Shown one piece after another: positions 5,524-11,963 of a stretch of 14,554 bases of DNA. Under the pieces are notes generated by a model. The model searched no databases, was not told the origin of the DNA, and worked only from the letters and a program-made list of their open reading frames with translations. Location: contig QFBU01000033.1 in NCBI GenBank assembly GCA_003265975.1, positions 1-14,554 of the forward strand. The letters are read 5' to 3'. Position numbers and translations under genes: made by a program. Position 1 is the stretch's first letter; the number at the start of each line of letters is the position of its first letter. Source of the DNA: Candidatus Marinamargulisbacteria bacterium SCGC AAA071-K20. GTDB lineage: Bacteria > Margulisbacteria > Marinamargulisbacteria > GCA-2716485 > AAA071-K20.

Positions 5524-7221
5524 TTAAAAAGGAATGATTGTTGATAGTTTAATCTTGTCAAAGTCATATCCATGACTATAACTTACTTGATGAATAGCTT
5601 TAAAGCCGTGATGGGTCAAATTTAGAGCAATGTAATTATGCCTATATCTGTAATTATAAGAAACAGACCAATTTGTATTTTCATCAAAAACCTTTTGTTT
5701 TACCCCAACCCTCATCGATGGATTCAGTTGAAGGTTATTTAAAGCCTCATCTTTTACTTGATCGTAGGAGGCGTAGTTGAAACCAAGGAATCCAAATACA
5801 ACACTTTGATTTTTGATGTTATATGAAAACCCACTCTCAAATGACTGATCTGTTAAAAGTTTTTTTTTATAGGCAAAGAAACTATTTACTCGCCAAGAAT
5901 AAGCATTTAGAACCTTATTATATTGTGATGTGTTGATGATATCTATCAATGTTAAGGTATATAGTGGGGAAACTTTCGAATCAATAATGACCCCAGAAGA
6001 CAAAAGATCCATTTCTTTGGTTTGCAACATATTGAAGGAACTTATATCTCTATAATAAACGGGGCTATAATATATAGAAAATCGGTTATATAATTCATAA
6101 TCTAGAGAGATTTTTTTAGACTTTATTTTAGATACTTCGTTTTGTTTCTGAAGAGAAGGTCTAATATTTACATCCCCCTGTTTCCGAAGCTCTTTAAAAG
6201 CTCTTATTCTATTATATCGAATTACGGGAGTTAATCTGGGATAGTTATTAATTAAATAGTCAGATATATATAAAAATGACTTCAATGTGTTTTGATCTGA
6301 GGGAATATTGGTTGTTTTTTTTAGAATTAAATCAATTACATCTACACGTTGCGATCTATTTAAATTTGAATAGTAGTCATTGAATAATTGGGTACCTGGC
6401 TTTCGATGATATTCTGAACTCAGCAAGAATTTGTCATGAAGCGTATTAACAATTTGTGATGGTAATATGAGCGATTTTAGACTTACCACATCTTCTTCCA
6501 ATACAACATTTAGTAGTTTGCCTATAAAAAAAGCGCAATTTTCATTTAAGAAGTAATAATTAAAATGTGTTTGTTTCAACTCAATAGCATGCAATTGTAA
6601 ATTGTTAATACTTTTTTTAGTTAAAACCAAGTCATAATAAATAATTTGTCTATCGTCTACATAGTTATATTGTTTTATTTTTTTATAATAGGGCTCCATA
6701 AGATAGCGCCCTTCAAATTTTCCAGTTAGTCCCCCAGGAATATACCCTAATGATCCAACATCGCCTGTATCGGCAACGTAATGCAGAATAGTGCTGTCGG
6801 TAATTCCATTTTTTGATCTTAGCAGAAGAAAAAGATGCCCAAACATTGATGCTGGATTAGATAAATATTGATTTGGATAGACGATTTGAATATCTTGAAT
6901 ATCAGGATCTGGAAATACAAGTGGTTCATAAGAAAGGTTATTAACCTGAGTAATAATTTTATATCGTAAAGGAAATTTCTCGCGAAAGTCTCGGTCTTGT
7001 TTTTTGCTAAGGGCCAACGCCTTTATATATTCAGCTTCAGGATTTGTTCTACCGTTCTTACTTACGAAAAACTGATTACTGTCAGCAAGGCTTAGGTAAC
7101 CATCACCAGTTTTTTCATAATAATGGAGATTGAGCCACTGACGACTTTCATGAAATTGTTCAGCATAACAAATAAGTTGAATGCTAAAGGCAAGTAATAA
7201 TACCCAATTAATTATCTTCAA
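5524..7221 (-). CDS. DUF4105 (Lnb N-terminal periplasmic domain) exported protein
   Basis: I set the start at TTG 7221 because it gives a typical signal peptide, MKIINWVLLLAFSIQLICYA, and a 14-bp overlap with the upstream gene. A GTG at 7305 or ATG at 7290 would add up to 28 non-signal-like residues and a longer overlap, but no start has a clear Shine-Dalgarno. The 565-residue product has the DUF4105/Lnb domain: NPASMFGHLFLLL with His129 and NYYFLNENCAFFIGKLL with Cys229, the His/Cys pair of this papain-like family. In Lnb of Gram-positive bacteria this domain takes part in lipoprotein lyso-form transacylation; the role of Gram-negative homologues is less clear. From about residue 390 the sequence shows alternating strand-like segments (YELYNRFSIYYSPVYYRD, FGFLGFNYASYDQ, WSVSYNYRYRHNYIAL) and ends in Phe, suggesting a beta-barrel or beta-rich C-terminal domain. 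It is last in a three-gene operon. Confidence 0.85.
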   Translation of the reverse strand: MKIINWVLLLAFSIQLICYAEQFHESRQWLNLHYYEKTGDGYLSLADSNQFFVSKNGRTNPEAEYIKALALSKKQDRDFREKFPLRYKIITQVNNLSYEPLVFPDPDIQDIQIVYPNQYLSNPASMFGHLFLLLRSKNGITDSTILHYVADTGDVGSLGYIPGGLTGKFEGRYLMEPYYKKIKQYNYVDDRQIIYYDLVLTKKSINNLQLHAIELKQTHFNYYFLNENCAFFIGKLLNVVLEEDVVSLKSLILPSQIVNTLHDKFLLSSEYHRKPGTQLFNDYYSNLNRSQRVDVIDLILKKTTNIPSDQNTLKSFLYISDYLINNYPRLTPVIRYNRIRAFKELRKQGDVNIRPSLQKQNEVSKIKSKKISLDYELYNRFSIYYSPVYYRDISSFNMLQTKEMDLLSSGVIIDSKVSPLYTLTLIDIINTSQYNKVLNAYSWRVNSFFAYKKKLLTDQSFESGFSYNIKNQSVVFGFLGFNYASYDQVKDEALNNLQLNPSMRVGVKQKVFDENTNWSVSYNYRYRHNYIALNLTHHGFKAIHQVSYSHGYDFDKIKLSTIIPF

Positions 7222-7546
7222 AGTAGTAATTACACACTGATTTTGTTTTCGAATTAAGAAGGACCATATATTTAACGGGGTCTGCTTCATTTGCCAAGTC
7301 GTCACTTTTGACTATTTTTTCTTCTAAAAGAATAACTGGGCAATTAGTACCTTTGTGTAAAAGGCGTATTAACTGGTCTCGATAGGGGTGATTATCTTCG
7401 TAATGATCGGCGATAAGGTTGTCGTAATTAAATAAGGTATAATTTAGTATTTCATTAGAAATTTCAGGTAGGATTTTTTTTGGAGAACTAAATAAAAGAA
7501 AGGGCCCCATCACAAGCCAAATAATCACATGATATGGCCCTTTCAA
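7208..7546 (-). CDS. Small exported protein, unknown function
   Basis: I do not recognise the family. The frame from TTG 7546 gives 112 residues; a GTG at 7528, nine bases after AAAGGG, is a good alternative start. Either way the N-terminus is a hydrophobic export signal (VIIWLVMGPFLLFSS), followed by a polar, mostly alpha-helical part with two cysteines in the second half (TNCPVILLEE and KSVCNYYF) that could form a disulfide in the periplasm. The gene begins 7 bp after the PEGA-like gene and overlaps the DUF4105 gene by 14 bp, so the three are surely one transcript and the products probably act together in the envelope. A 9-bp inverted repeat covers its initiation region, which could limit or couple its translation. 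Confidence 0.7.
   Translation of the reverse strand: MKGPYHVIIWLVMGPFLLFSSPKKILPEISNEILNYTLFNYDNLIADHYEDNHPYRDQLIRLLHKGTNCPVILLEEKIVKSDDLANEADPVKYMVLLNSKTKSVCNYYFEDN
7498..7544 (-). promoter_or_regulatory. 9-bp stem hairpin over a translation-initiation region
   Basis: GAAAGGGCC (7498-7506) and GGCCCTTTC (7536-7544) are perfect inverted copies with a 29-nt loop that can pair further (CATCA with TGATATG). On the minus strand the upstream arm contains the AAAGGG that would serve the GTG start at 7528, so the stem would hide it unless ribosomes finishing the upstream gene open it. No T tract follows, so it is not a terminator. Confidence 0.5.
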
Positions 7547-7553
7547 AATATAT

Positions 7554-7952
7554 TTATATTCTTGTCATACTTACATAATACTGATTTGGAGAATATTGCT
7601 TACTTGCACCTGTTGTCCAACTGTCTGTAGAAGAACCATACGTTCCCCCACTTAACACGTTACCCCAAAATAAAGGGTCAGCAGATTTTGTTAATTTAAT
7701 TTCAACAGTTTTATATCCTGATTTTTTAAATTCAAAAATCTGATCTGCTTTACTTCTTTTTACACTATAAAGAAATGAAGTGTCTTTCATTACAGTAATT
7801 TGGGTTCCATTTAAAAAGACTTCAACGTCTGTAACATTGGTACTGAATGTAATAGGATCCCCTCCTTTTAGACCTGATACAACTGTTGCAAACCCGAAAA
7901 CTGATGACCCTATACTCAATATCATAAGAAGCACTACTAGTAATTTTTTCAT
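7554..7952 (-). CDS. PEGA-like exported protein
   Basis: This 132-residue protein starts with a clear signal peptide, MKKLLVVLLMILSIGSSVFGFA, preceded by GAGG and an A/T spacer. The mature part resembles the PEGA fold: TNVTDVEVFLNGTQI followed by FEFKKSGYKTVEIKL. It is then followed by ADPLFWGNVLSGGTYGSSTDSWTTGASKQYSPNQYYVSM, the F-W-G-N...GG..G...D..TGA...Y.P motif often found after PEGA-like segments in envelope proteins. It is probably periplasmic or surface-linked; no lipobox cysteine is present. It is the first gene of the operon with the small exported protein and the DUF4105 protein. A possible promoter lies at 7981-8009. Molecular role unknown; the domain call rests on pattern only. 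Confidence 0.8.
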   Translation of the reverse strand: MKKLLVVLLMILSIGSSVFGFATVVSGLKGGDPITFSTNVTDVEVFLNGTQITVMKDTSFLYSVKRSKADQIFEFKKSGYKTVEIKLTKSADPLFWGNVLSGGTYGSSTDSWTTGASKQYSPNQYYVSMTRI

Positions 7953-7980
7953 TATTTATCCTCACTTTTTTTTAGTTTAG

Positions 7981-8009
7981 TTAATACATTGAGACATATA
8001 TGAATACAA
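7981..8009 (-). promoter_or_regulatory. Possible promoter of the envelope operon
   Basis: On the minus strand TTGTAT (8004-8009) and TATTAA (7981-7986) are separated by 17 bp, 28 bp before the ATG at 7952. In such A/T-rich DNA this match is only suggestive. Confidence 0.3.
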
Positions 8010-8338
8010 CGAAATTTAAGCGGCATTAAATAGTCTTTAATAGCTTTATCTTTATTGTCGTTATAGATCACTTACATCATTTTCCACAATCCATTATCTA
8101 AAACTCGTTTCTTTCAAGATTTAATAAAATCTACTTTATTCTTTAATTTTAAGCAATCATGGACCACTCACTACTAGGTTAATTTAGTGAATTTTTAAAT
8201 TTTCATTGTTATCTCTACTCTTACTTTTTTATTTACGGTTTTAACATTGGGCCTAACCCATTATCCCAAAACGAGTCCAACGAATAATACCCAAATCATT
8301 TAAAATATAACGAACAAAACCAACACTCAGGAGTTTTC
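8010..8338. other. A/T-rich intergenic stretch without a gene
   Basis: I see no gene here. Small dyads are present: ATTAAA-N5-TTTAAT (8025-8041) and TCACTA with TAGTGA around 8166-8190. TTGGGCCTAACCCA at 8247-8260 forms a weak short hairpin. GGAG just before 8339 is the ribosome site of ribbon-helix-helix copy B. The stretch separates two divergent transcripts. Confidence 0.4.
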
Positions 8339-8533
8339 ATGAAAGCCACTAACCATCCTAAAATTATCATCGATGTCGACAAAGACTTCAAACAACAACT
8401 TATAGATATTTGCCAATTGAAAAATATGTCTATGAAAGACTATATTTTGGAAAGTCTTGAAGAAAACATGAGGTCTGATACTGAAACTTTAGGTGAAAAA
8501 TTAGAAATTCTGAAAAAGCTAAGACAAGACTAA
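8339..8533 (+). CDS. Ribbon-helix-helix protein, copy B
   Basis: This 64-residue paralogue of the gene at 5311 has an identical N-terminal strand and first helix (KIIIDVDKDF, KQQLIDICQLKN) and a single Val-to-Ile change in SMKDYILESLE. Of the seven base differences in roughly the first 43 codons, six are silent, so the DNA-binding part is under selection to stay the same. The C-terminal tail differs (ENMRSDTETLGEKLEILKKLRQD), yet both tails keep the pattern EKLE-[IL]-L-K-x-LR. CAGGAG eight bases before ATG supports the start. Like copy A it faces a convergent gene, here fic, and has no partner toxin on its own strand; a terminator follows at 8543. The two copies may bind the same operators and could control different parts of the element. 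Confidence 0.75.
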   Translation: MKATNHPKIIIDVDKDFKQQLIDICQLKNMSMKDYILESLEENMRSDTETLGEKLEILKKLRQD

Positions 8534-8542
8534 GTCGCAACT

Positions 8543-8588
8543 TATTATACCAACGGTATGATACCTTAAGTATAATAGACTAGTTTTT
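8543..8588 (+). terminator. Hairpin and T run after ribbon-helix-helix copy B
   Basis: TATTATAC (8543-8550) pairs with GTATAATA (8570-8577) and TTTTT follows at 8584-8588. Inside the loop is the 11-bp palindrome GGTATGATACC (8555-8565). The related half-sites TTATACC, TATGATACC and (minus strand) TATTATAC could instead be protein-binding iterons, so the terminator call is moderate. Confidence 0.45.
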
Positions 8589-8619
8589 CAAAACAATCTT
8601 ATTCTCGTTAAATTAAATA

Positions 8620-9732
8620 TTAAAGCGAAAGGAAATAACTCGTACTACGTCCACCGGCGCCATCTTTTACTAAGACGCCAAGTTCCAACAAATTATTAAT
8701 ATCCCTTAATGCTGTATCTTGTGAGCACTTACCAATTTTTGCCCATTTTGAAGAATTTAATTTTCCTTTAAATCCATCCAAAAGTGCATTTACCAATAAG
8801 GTCTGCCTAGAATTAAATGACTTATCGTTATGCTTTTCCCAAAAACGAGCCTTAACCAATATTGATTCTAGTATTGTGTCCGATCCTTCAATTGCTCTTT
8901 TAAGACAATTCAAAAACCATTCAATCCATAATGATATGTCCATTGACCCTTTTTGGCTTTTTTCTAATATATTGTAATAGTCTTTTCGTTCTTGTCGAAT
9001 TTGAGAGGACATACTGTAAAAACGTTGGGTGTTTTCTTCTGACTTAGCTAATACCATATCCGAAATTGCGCGAGCAATTCTACCGTTGCCATCATCAAAT
9101 GGGTGAATGCTCAAAAACCAAAAATGAGCGATAGCTGATTTAATCACTAAATCTGTTTCAGTCTCAGAATTAAACCATTTAATAAAAATAGCCATTTCTT
9201 TTTCAAGTATATTATAAGCTGGAGCTTCAAAATGAATCTTTTCTTTGCCCATAGCACCAGAGATCACTTGCATAAGTCCACTAGCCTCACCTCGCCATTT
9301 ACCAACTTCGATCGTCTGCATTCCACTTCTGCCCGTTGGAAACAAAGCCGCGTGCCAATTGAATAGTCTCTTTTTATTTAAAGGGTCTTCGTATTTGTTT
9401 ATGGCATCCATCATTACCTCAACAACACCCTCTACATCTCTTTCTACATGTATTGAGTCGCTGATGTCGATTCCTAGTCGCCGAGCAATTGATGATCTAA
9501 CTTGTTGTTCATTTAAGATATTACCTTCTATTTCACTGCTCTTAATAACATCTGTTGTAAGCGTTTTTAAGGTAGCCTCTTCTCTTAAGTTAAATCCTAA
9601 GGCAGACATTCGTCCAAGTAGTTTTCCTTGTGAATATCTAACATCAGCTAAAAGGGTGTTTAGCATGTTTCGATCCCAAATGAAGTTAGGCCAGTCTGAA
9701 TGCTGGTGAATATATATTTTATCTCCGCACAT
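8620..9732 (-). CDS. Fic-family AMP-transferase (DUF4172-Fic-winged helix)
   Basis: The ATG at 9732 is chosen because the protein then begins MCGDKIYIHQHSDWPNFIWD, the usual start of the DUF4172 domain, and a promoter with TATAAT lies just upstream; the frame also opens at a GTG at 9759. The product is 370 residues. The Fic core motif HPFDDGNGRIAR (His210-Arg221) is complete, so the enzyme should transfer AMP or a related group to hydroxyl residues of target proteins. SSEIEG (Ser65-Gly70) fits the inhibitory motif [S/T]xxxE[G/N] preceding the core, which in class II Fic proteins blocks the active site from within the same chain. The C-terminal 55 residues (KWAKIGKCSQDTALRDINNLLELGVL) form a winged helix likely to bind DNA or a partner. 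Target unknown. No separate antitoxin is needed, which fits a single-gene cargo. Confidence 0.92.
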   Translation of the reverse strand: MCGDKIYIHQHSDWPNFIWDRNMLNTLLADVRYSQGKLLGRMSALGFNLREEATLKTLTTDVIKSSEIEGNILNEQQVRSSIARRLGIDISDSIHVERDVEGVVEVMMDAINKYEDPLNKKRLFNWHAALFPTGRSGMQTIEVGKWRGEASGLMQVISGAMGKEKIHFEAPAYNILEKEMAIFIKWFNSETETDLVIKSAIAHFWFLSIHPFDDGNGRIARAISDMVLAKSEENTQRFYSMSSQIRQERKDYYNILEKSQKGSMDISLWIEWFLNCLKRAIEGSDTILESILVKARFWEKHNDKSFNSRQTLLVNALLDGFKGKLNSSKWAKIGKCSQDTALRDINNLLELGVLVKDGAGGRSTSYFLSL

Positions 9733-9741
9733 TATAAGGAG

Positions 9742-9770
9742 ATTATACCCTCTATTCACCGCACAAGCAA
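9742..9770 (-). promoter_or_regulatory. Promoter of fic, probably giving a leaderless mRNA
   Basis: On the minus strand TTGCTT (9765-9770), a 17-bp gap and a perfect TATAAT (9742-9747) precede the ATG at 9732. Transcription would begin within a few bases of that ATG, and no Shine-Dalgarno is present. TATAA-GGAGA-TTATA (9732-9746) is an inverted repeat over the -10 region and start, a possible operator. Confidence 0.55.
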
Positions 9771-9807
9771 GAAACTCGACTTATTTAGAGTCAATTGTTA
9801 GCTTCTA

Positions 9808-9835
9808 GGTTTACATAAAGGACGTTATGTATACC
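9808..9835. other. dif/XerCD-like recombination site 2
   Basis: The left arm is GGTTTACATAA, the spacer AGGACG and the right arm TTATGTATACC. The arms are inverted copies at 10 of 11 positions. The core ACATAA-AGGAC-N-TTATGT is shared with the site at 3189-3216, in the same orientation, while the outer arm bases differ. It lies between fic and the inner end of the right inverted repeat. Confidence 0.6.
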
Positions 9836-9849
9836 TTTATAGCGAAAAT

Positions 9850-10004
9850 ACAACTATGGATATTCCAGTCTATGGACAGCCAGGAAAACAGGGTTTCCTC
9901 CGCCTGACCACATACCCACAGTTTCGAGTGCGAGTAGTGTTTTTATAGGAAAGGAAGTCCAACCCCTAGCCCCATTCCTTGGGGAATTTTGTTTTTACCG
10001 GACA
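9850..10004 (-). repeat. Right copy of long inverted repeat
   Basis: This is the reverse-complement partner of 802-986 without the 30-nt block at 901-930. The inner end (CCATAGTTGT on the minus strand) lies 14 bp from the dif-like site and the outer end (CCGGACA) lies at 10004. It carries the hairpin around GGAAAACAGGGTTTCC and an outward terminator. I see no open reading frame that the two copies share with good coding signs. Confidence 0.92.
9970..9996 (+). terminator. Rho-independent terminator in the right repeat
   Basis: CCCCA, loop TTCCT, TGGGG (9970-9984) is followed by AATTTTGTTTTT. On the plus strand it would stop transcription leaving the accessory region towards folA. Confidence 0.6.
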
Positions 10005-10018
10005 GTAGTGAGAAGAAT

Positions 10019-10192
10019 ATGTCAGTACAGTCGCTTGCAGTTAGAGCTTTTACAGAGATCCCTGGAGTAAATAAAAGATATTATGAGGGTAGAACGAAAT
10101 TGCAGGGCAAATATACGCAGTATATGGATAGTTTGCTTTTTTTCTCTAGTATAGTCACTTTTTCTTTATTAAGTTATCGGGCAAATAAATAA
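10019..10192 (+). CDS. Short unknown ORF next to the right repeat
   Basis: This 57-residue frame starts at the ATG 10019 with only a poor GAGAAG upstream. It begins MSVQSLAVRAFTEIPG and ends with a hydrophobic stretch (MDSLLFFSSIVTFSLLSY) that could be a membrane helix. It begins 15 bp outside the inverted repeat, so it may be a gene fragment cut by the accessory region, or not a gene. No known family is recognised. It is convergent with folA. Confidence 0.3.
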   Translation: MSVQSLAVRAFTEIPGVNKRYYEGRTKLQGKYTQYMDSLLFFSSIVTFSLLSYRANK

Positions 10193-10201
10193 AAAATTCA
10201 G

Positions 10202-10723
10202 TTAAATTTTGTCTAAGGTGATAAATGAAAATCGTGTTAGTTTCTCGGTTTTTGTGTCTGATTTTTGTGTTTGAGTGAATTGGCTTGGATAGTCTGGAAA
10301 AAAGGCGTCGCAATTGTATTCCTTGTCAATTTGAGTCACGTGTAGGGTTAGGCAGTTAGCGTGAACAATAGCCTCTTTATATAGTAGGGCGCCTCCAATT
10401 ATAAAAATGGATTCTATAGAGTCATCACAAAAAGTTAGTGCTTCTTCTAGGCTTGACGCTTTGCATGTGCTTTCTGAGTTTTTGTATTTTGGGTTTCTAG
10501 TAAGAATGATGTTGAATCTACCTTCTAGTGGGCGATATTTTTCGGGGATAGACTCCCAGGTTTTTCGACCCATAATAACTGCGTTTCTTTTGCCTTTTTG
10601 TGCGGCTGTAGTGAGCTTTTTGAAATAGGCCATGTCTGTGGGTAGATGCCAAGGAAGTTGGTTGTTAATTCCAATGCCTTGGTTTTTGTCGTGAGCTACT
10701 ACTATTGAAAAGGACTTTGTCAT
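10202..10723 (-). CDS. folA: Dihydrofolate reductase
   Basis: This 173-residue enzyme reduces dihydrofolate to tetrahydrofolate with NADPH in the cytoplasm. It shows the family blocks in order: IVVAHDKNQGIGINNQLPWHLPTDMAYFK (residues 7-35, with the catalytic acid Asp30 in LPTDM and the Met20-type loop), MGRKTWESIP (51-60, NADPH binding), and IIGGALLY (108-115). Length is normal for chromosomal enzymes. There is no thymidylate synthase gene next to it in the window. It is monocistronic here, convergent with the short frame at 10019 and divergent from moxR. No Shine-Dalgarno is evident before its ATG. Its general look (full length, all motifs) is that of a housekeeping gene, marking the end of the accessory region, though folA genes can also be mobile. 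Confidence 0.97.
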   Translation of the reverse strand: MTKSFSIVVAHDKNQGIGINNQLPWHLPTDMAYFKKLTTAAQKGKRNAVIMGRKTWESIPEKYRPLEGRFNIILTRNPKYKNSESTCKASSLEEALTFCDDSIESIFIIGGALLYKEAIVHANCLTLHVTQIDKEYNCDAFFPDYPSQFTQTQKSDTKTEKLTRFSFITLDKI

Positions 10724-10743
10724 AGGGGTCTATTTAAACCTAG

Positions 10744-10773
10744 TTGCTTTTAATTTGCAAAGAACAAAAGCAA
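10744..10773. promoter_or_regulatory. 8-bp inverted repeat in the folA/moxR intergenic region
   Basis: TTGCTTTT (10744-10751) and AAAAGCAA (10766-10773) are perfect inverted copies around a 14-nt loop, 21 bp upstream of folA. It could be an operator or a leader hairpin. The rest of this region (10724-10957) must hold the promoters for both directions; TACAAT at 10904 is a possible -10 for moxR but lacks a good -35. Confidence 0.3.
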
Positions 10774-10957
10774 GTCTCTTTTAGACGAAAAATAATCCCT
10801 CATAAAATTGATAAAATAATTTGTACTCAATTGCGGGGCATTAAAATTCACTGAGATACTAGTCATTTCTTCCGACTTCTACTATCATTAGTGCTACATA
10901 AAATACAATATATATTTTTTAGTGCAAAACACCCAAGATTTTAAGAGGAGAGTCCCC

Positions 10958-11944
10958 ATGTCGAGTTTAAATGAAATTAATAGTTTAGTAGAAAGAGAAT
11001 CAAGTTTTGTTAAAAAAGTTTTAGCAGAAACGTCAAAGGTTATTGTTGGACAGCAGTATGTTATTGAACGGCTGCTAATGGGCGTTCTTACGGGCGGTCA
11101 TATTTTATTGGAGGGGGTTCCTGGACTTGCAAAAACACTTTCGATTAATACCCTTTCAAAAGCAGTTTCAGTAGACTTTAAACGGATTCAATTTACACCA
11201 GACTTACTTCCCGCTGACCTTATTGGAACCATGATGTATAACCAAGCTAAGCAAGAATTCTATCCAAAATTTGGTCCTGTATTTACCAACTTCGTACTTG
11301 CTGACGAAATTAACCGTGCCCCTGCTAAAGTACAGAGTGCCTTGTTAGAAGCTATGCAAGAAAAACAAGTTACTTTGGGCGATAAAACATATAAATTAAA
11401 AGAGCCTTTTTTGGTATTGGCTACTCAAAATCCAATTGACCAAGAAGGAACTTATTCTCTACCAGAAGCACAAGTAGATCGGTTTATTATGAAAATAAAA
11501 GTGGACTATTTAAGTAAACCTGAAGAGAGACTAATGATAGAACGTATGTCGGCGGCAGTGGCTCCGACTTCAGAGCCATGTGTAGATGCTGGTGACTTGC
11601 TTAGAGCTAGGCAAGTGGTGAGTCAAATTTATTTAGACGATAAAGTAAAAGACTATGTATTAGATATTGTGTTTTGTACTAGAAATCCTAAAGATTATAA
11701 CTTAGAAAGTCTTGAGAATTTAATTACTCATGGGGCGAGTCCTCGTGCGTCACTAGCCTTAATTAATGTAGCTAAGGCACATGCATTTATAAATGGGCGT
11801 GGGTATGTTACTCCCGAAGACATCAAGGCGGTTGGAAAAGACGTTCTTCGTCACAGAATTATCCCTTCGTTTGAAGCTGAAGCTGAAGAAGTAAGCTCGG
11901 AAGATATTGTTGACAAAATATTTTCTGAAGTAGAAGTACCTTAA
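10958..11944 (+). CDS. MoxR-family AAA+ ATPase
   Basis: The start is the ATG at 10958, preceded by AGGAG; the frame also opens at a GTG 36 bases earlier. The 328-residue protein has Walker A GVPGLAKT (53-60), Walker B FVLADEIN (112-119, Asp116-Glu117), sensor 1 in ATQNP (Asn158) and the EAQVDRF arginine region (Arg175). MoxR proteins are chaperone-like ATPases that act with von Willebrand factor A proteins in assembly or activation of membrane or periplasmic complexes. That fits the DUF58 and BatA genes that follow on the same strand (19 bp to the first). The cluster is the Bat/aerotolerance type seen in many diderms, where it supports growth under oxidative or envelope stress. Cytoplasmic. 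Confidence 0.96.
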   Translation: MSSLNEINSLVERESSFVKKVLAETSKVIVGQQYVIERLLMGVLTGGHILLEGVPGLAKTLSINTLSKAVSVDFKRIQFTPDLLPADLIGTMMYNQAKQEFYPKFGPVFTNFVLADEINRAPAKVQSALLEAMQEKQVTLGDKTYKLKEPFLVLATQNPIDQEGTYSLPEAQVDRFIMKIKVDYLSKPEERLMIERMSAAVAPTSEPCVDAGDLLRARQVVSQIYLDDKVKDYVLDIVFCTRNPKDYNLESLENLITHGASPRASLALINVAKAHAFINGRGYVTPEDIKAVGKDVLRHRIIPSFEAEAEEVSSEDIVDKIFSEVEVP

Positions 11945-11963
11945 CAAGTAGGAGTCTGGCTTA

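Noticed and set aside
3239..8340. Integron cassette array with attC sites
   Set aside because: Motifs like GCCTAAC, GCCCAAC and GTTAGGT occur singly, but I found no paired attC structure, the genes lie on both strands with their own leaders, and I did not recognise the recombinase as an integron integrase (judged by eye, not aligned).
9245..9709. 154-residue plus-strand frame inside fic
   Set aside because: It lies antisense to a gene with complete Fic motifs and has no family resemblance; similar antisense frames inside folA (10407-10628), the recombinase (4188-4403), the PEGA-like gene (7780-7980) and moxR (11759-11986) are rejected for the same reason.
802..10004. Classical transposon with long terminal inverted repeats
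   Set aside because: No DDE transposase lies between the repeats and the bases just outside (ending ACAGAG on the left, GTAGTG on the right) show no target duplication.
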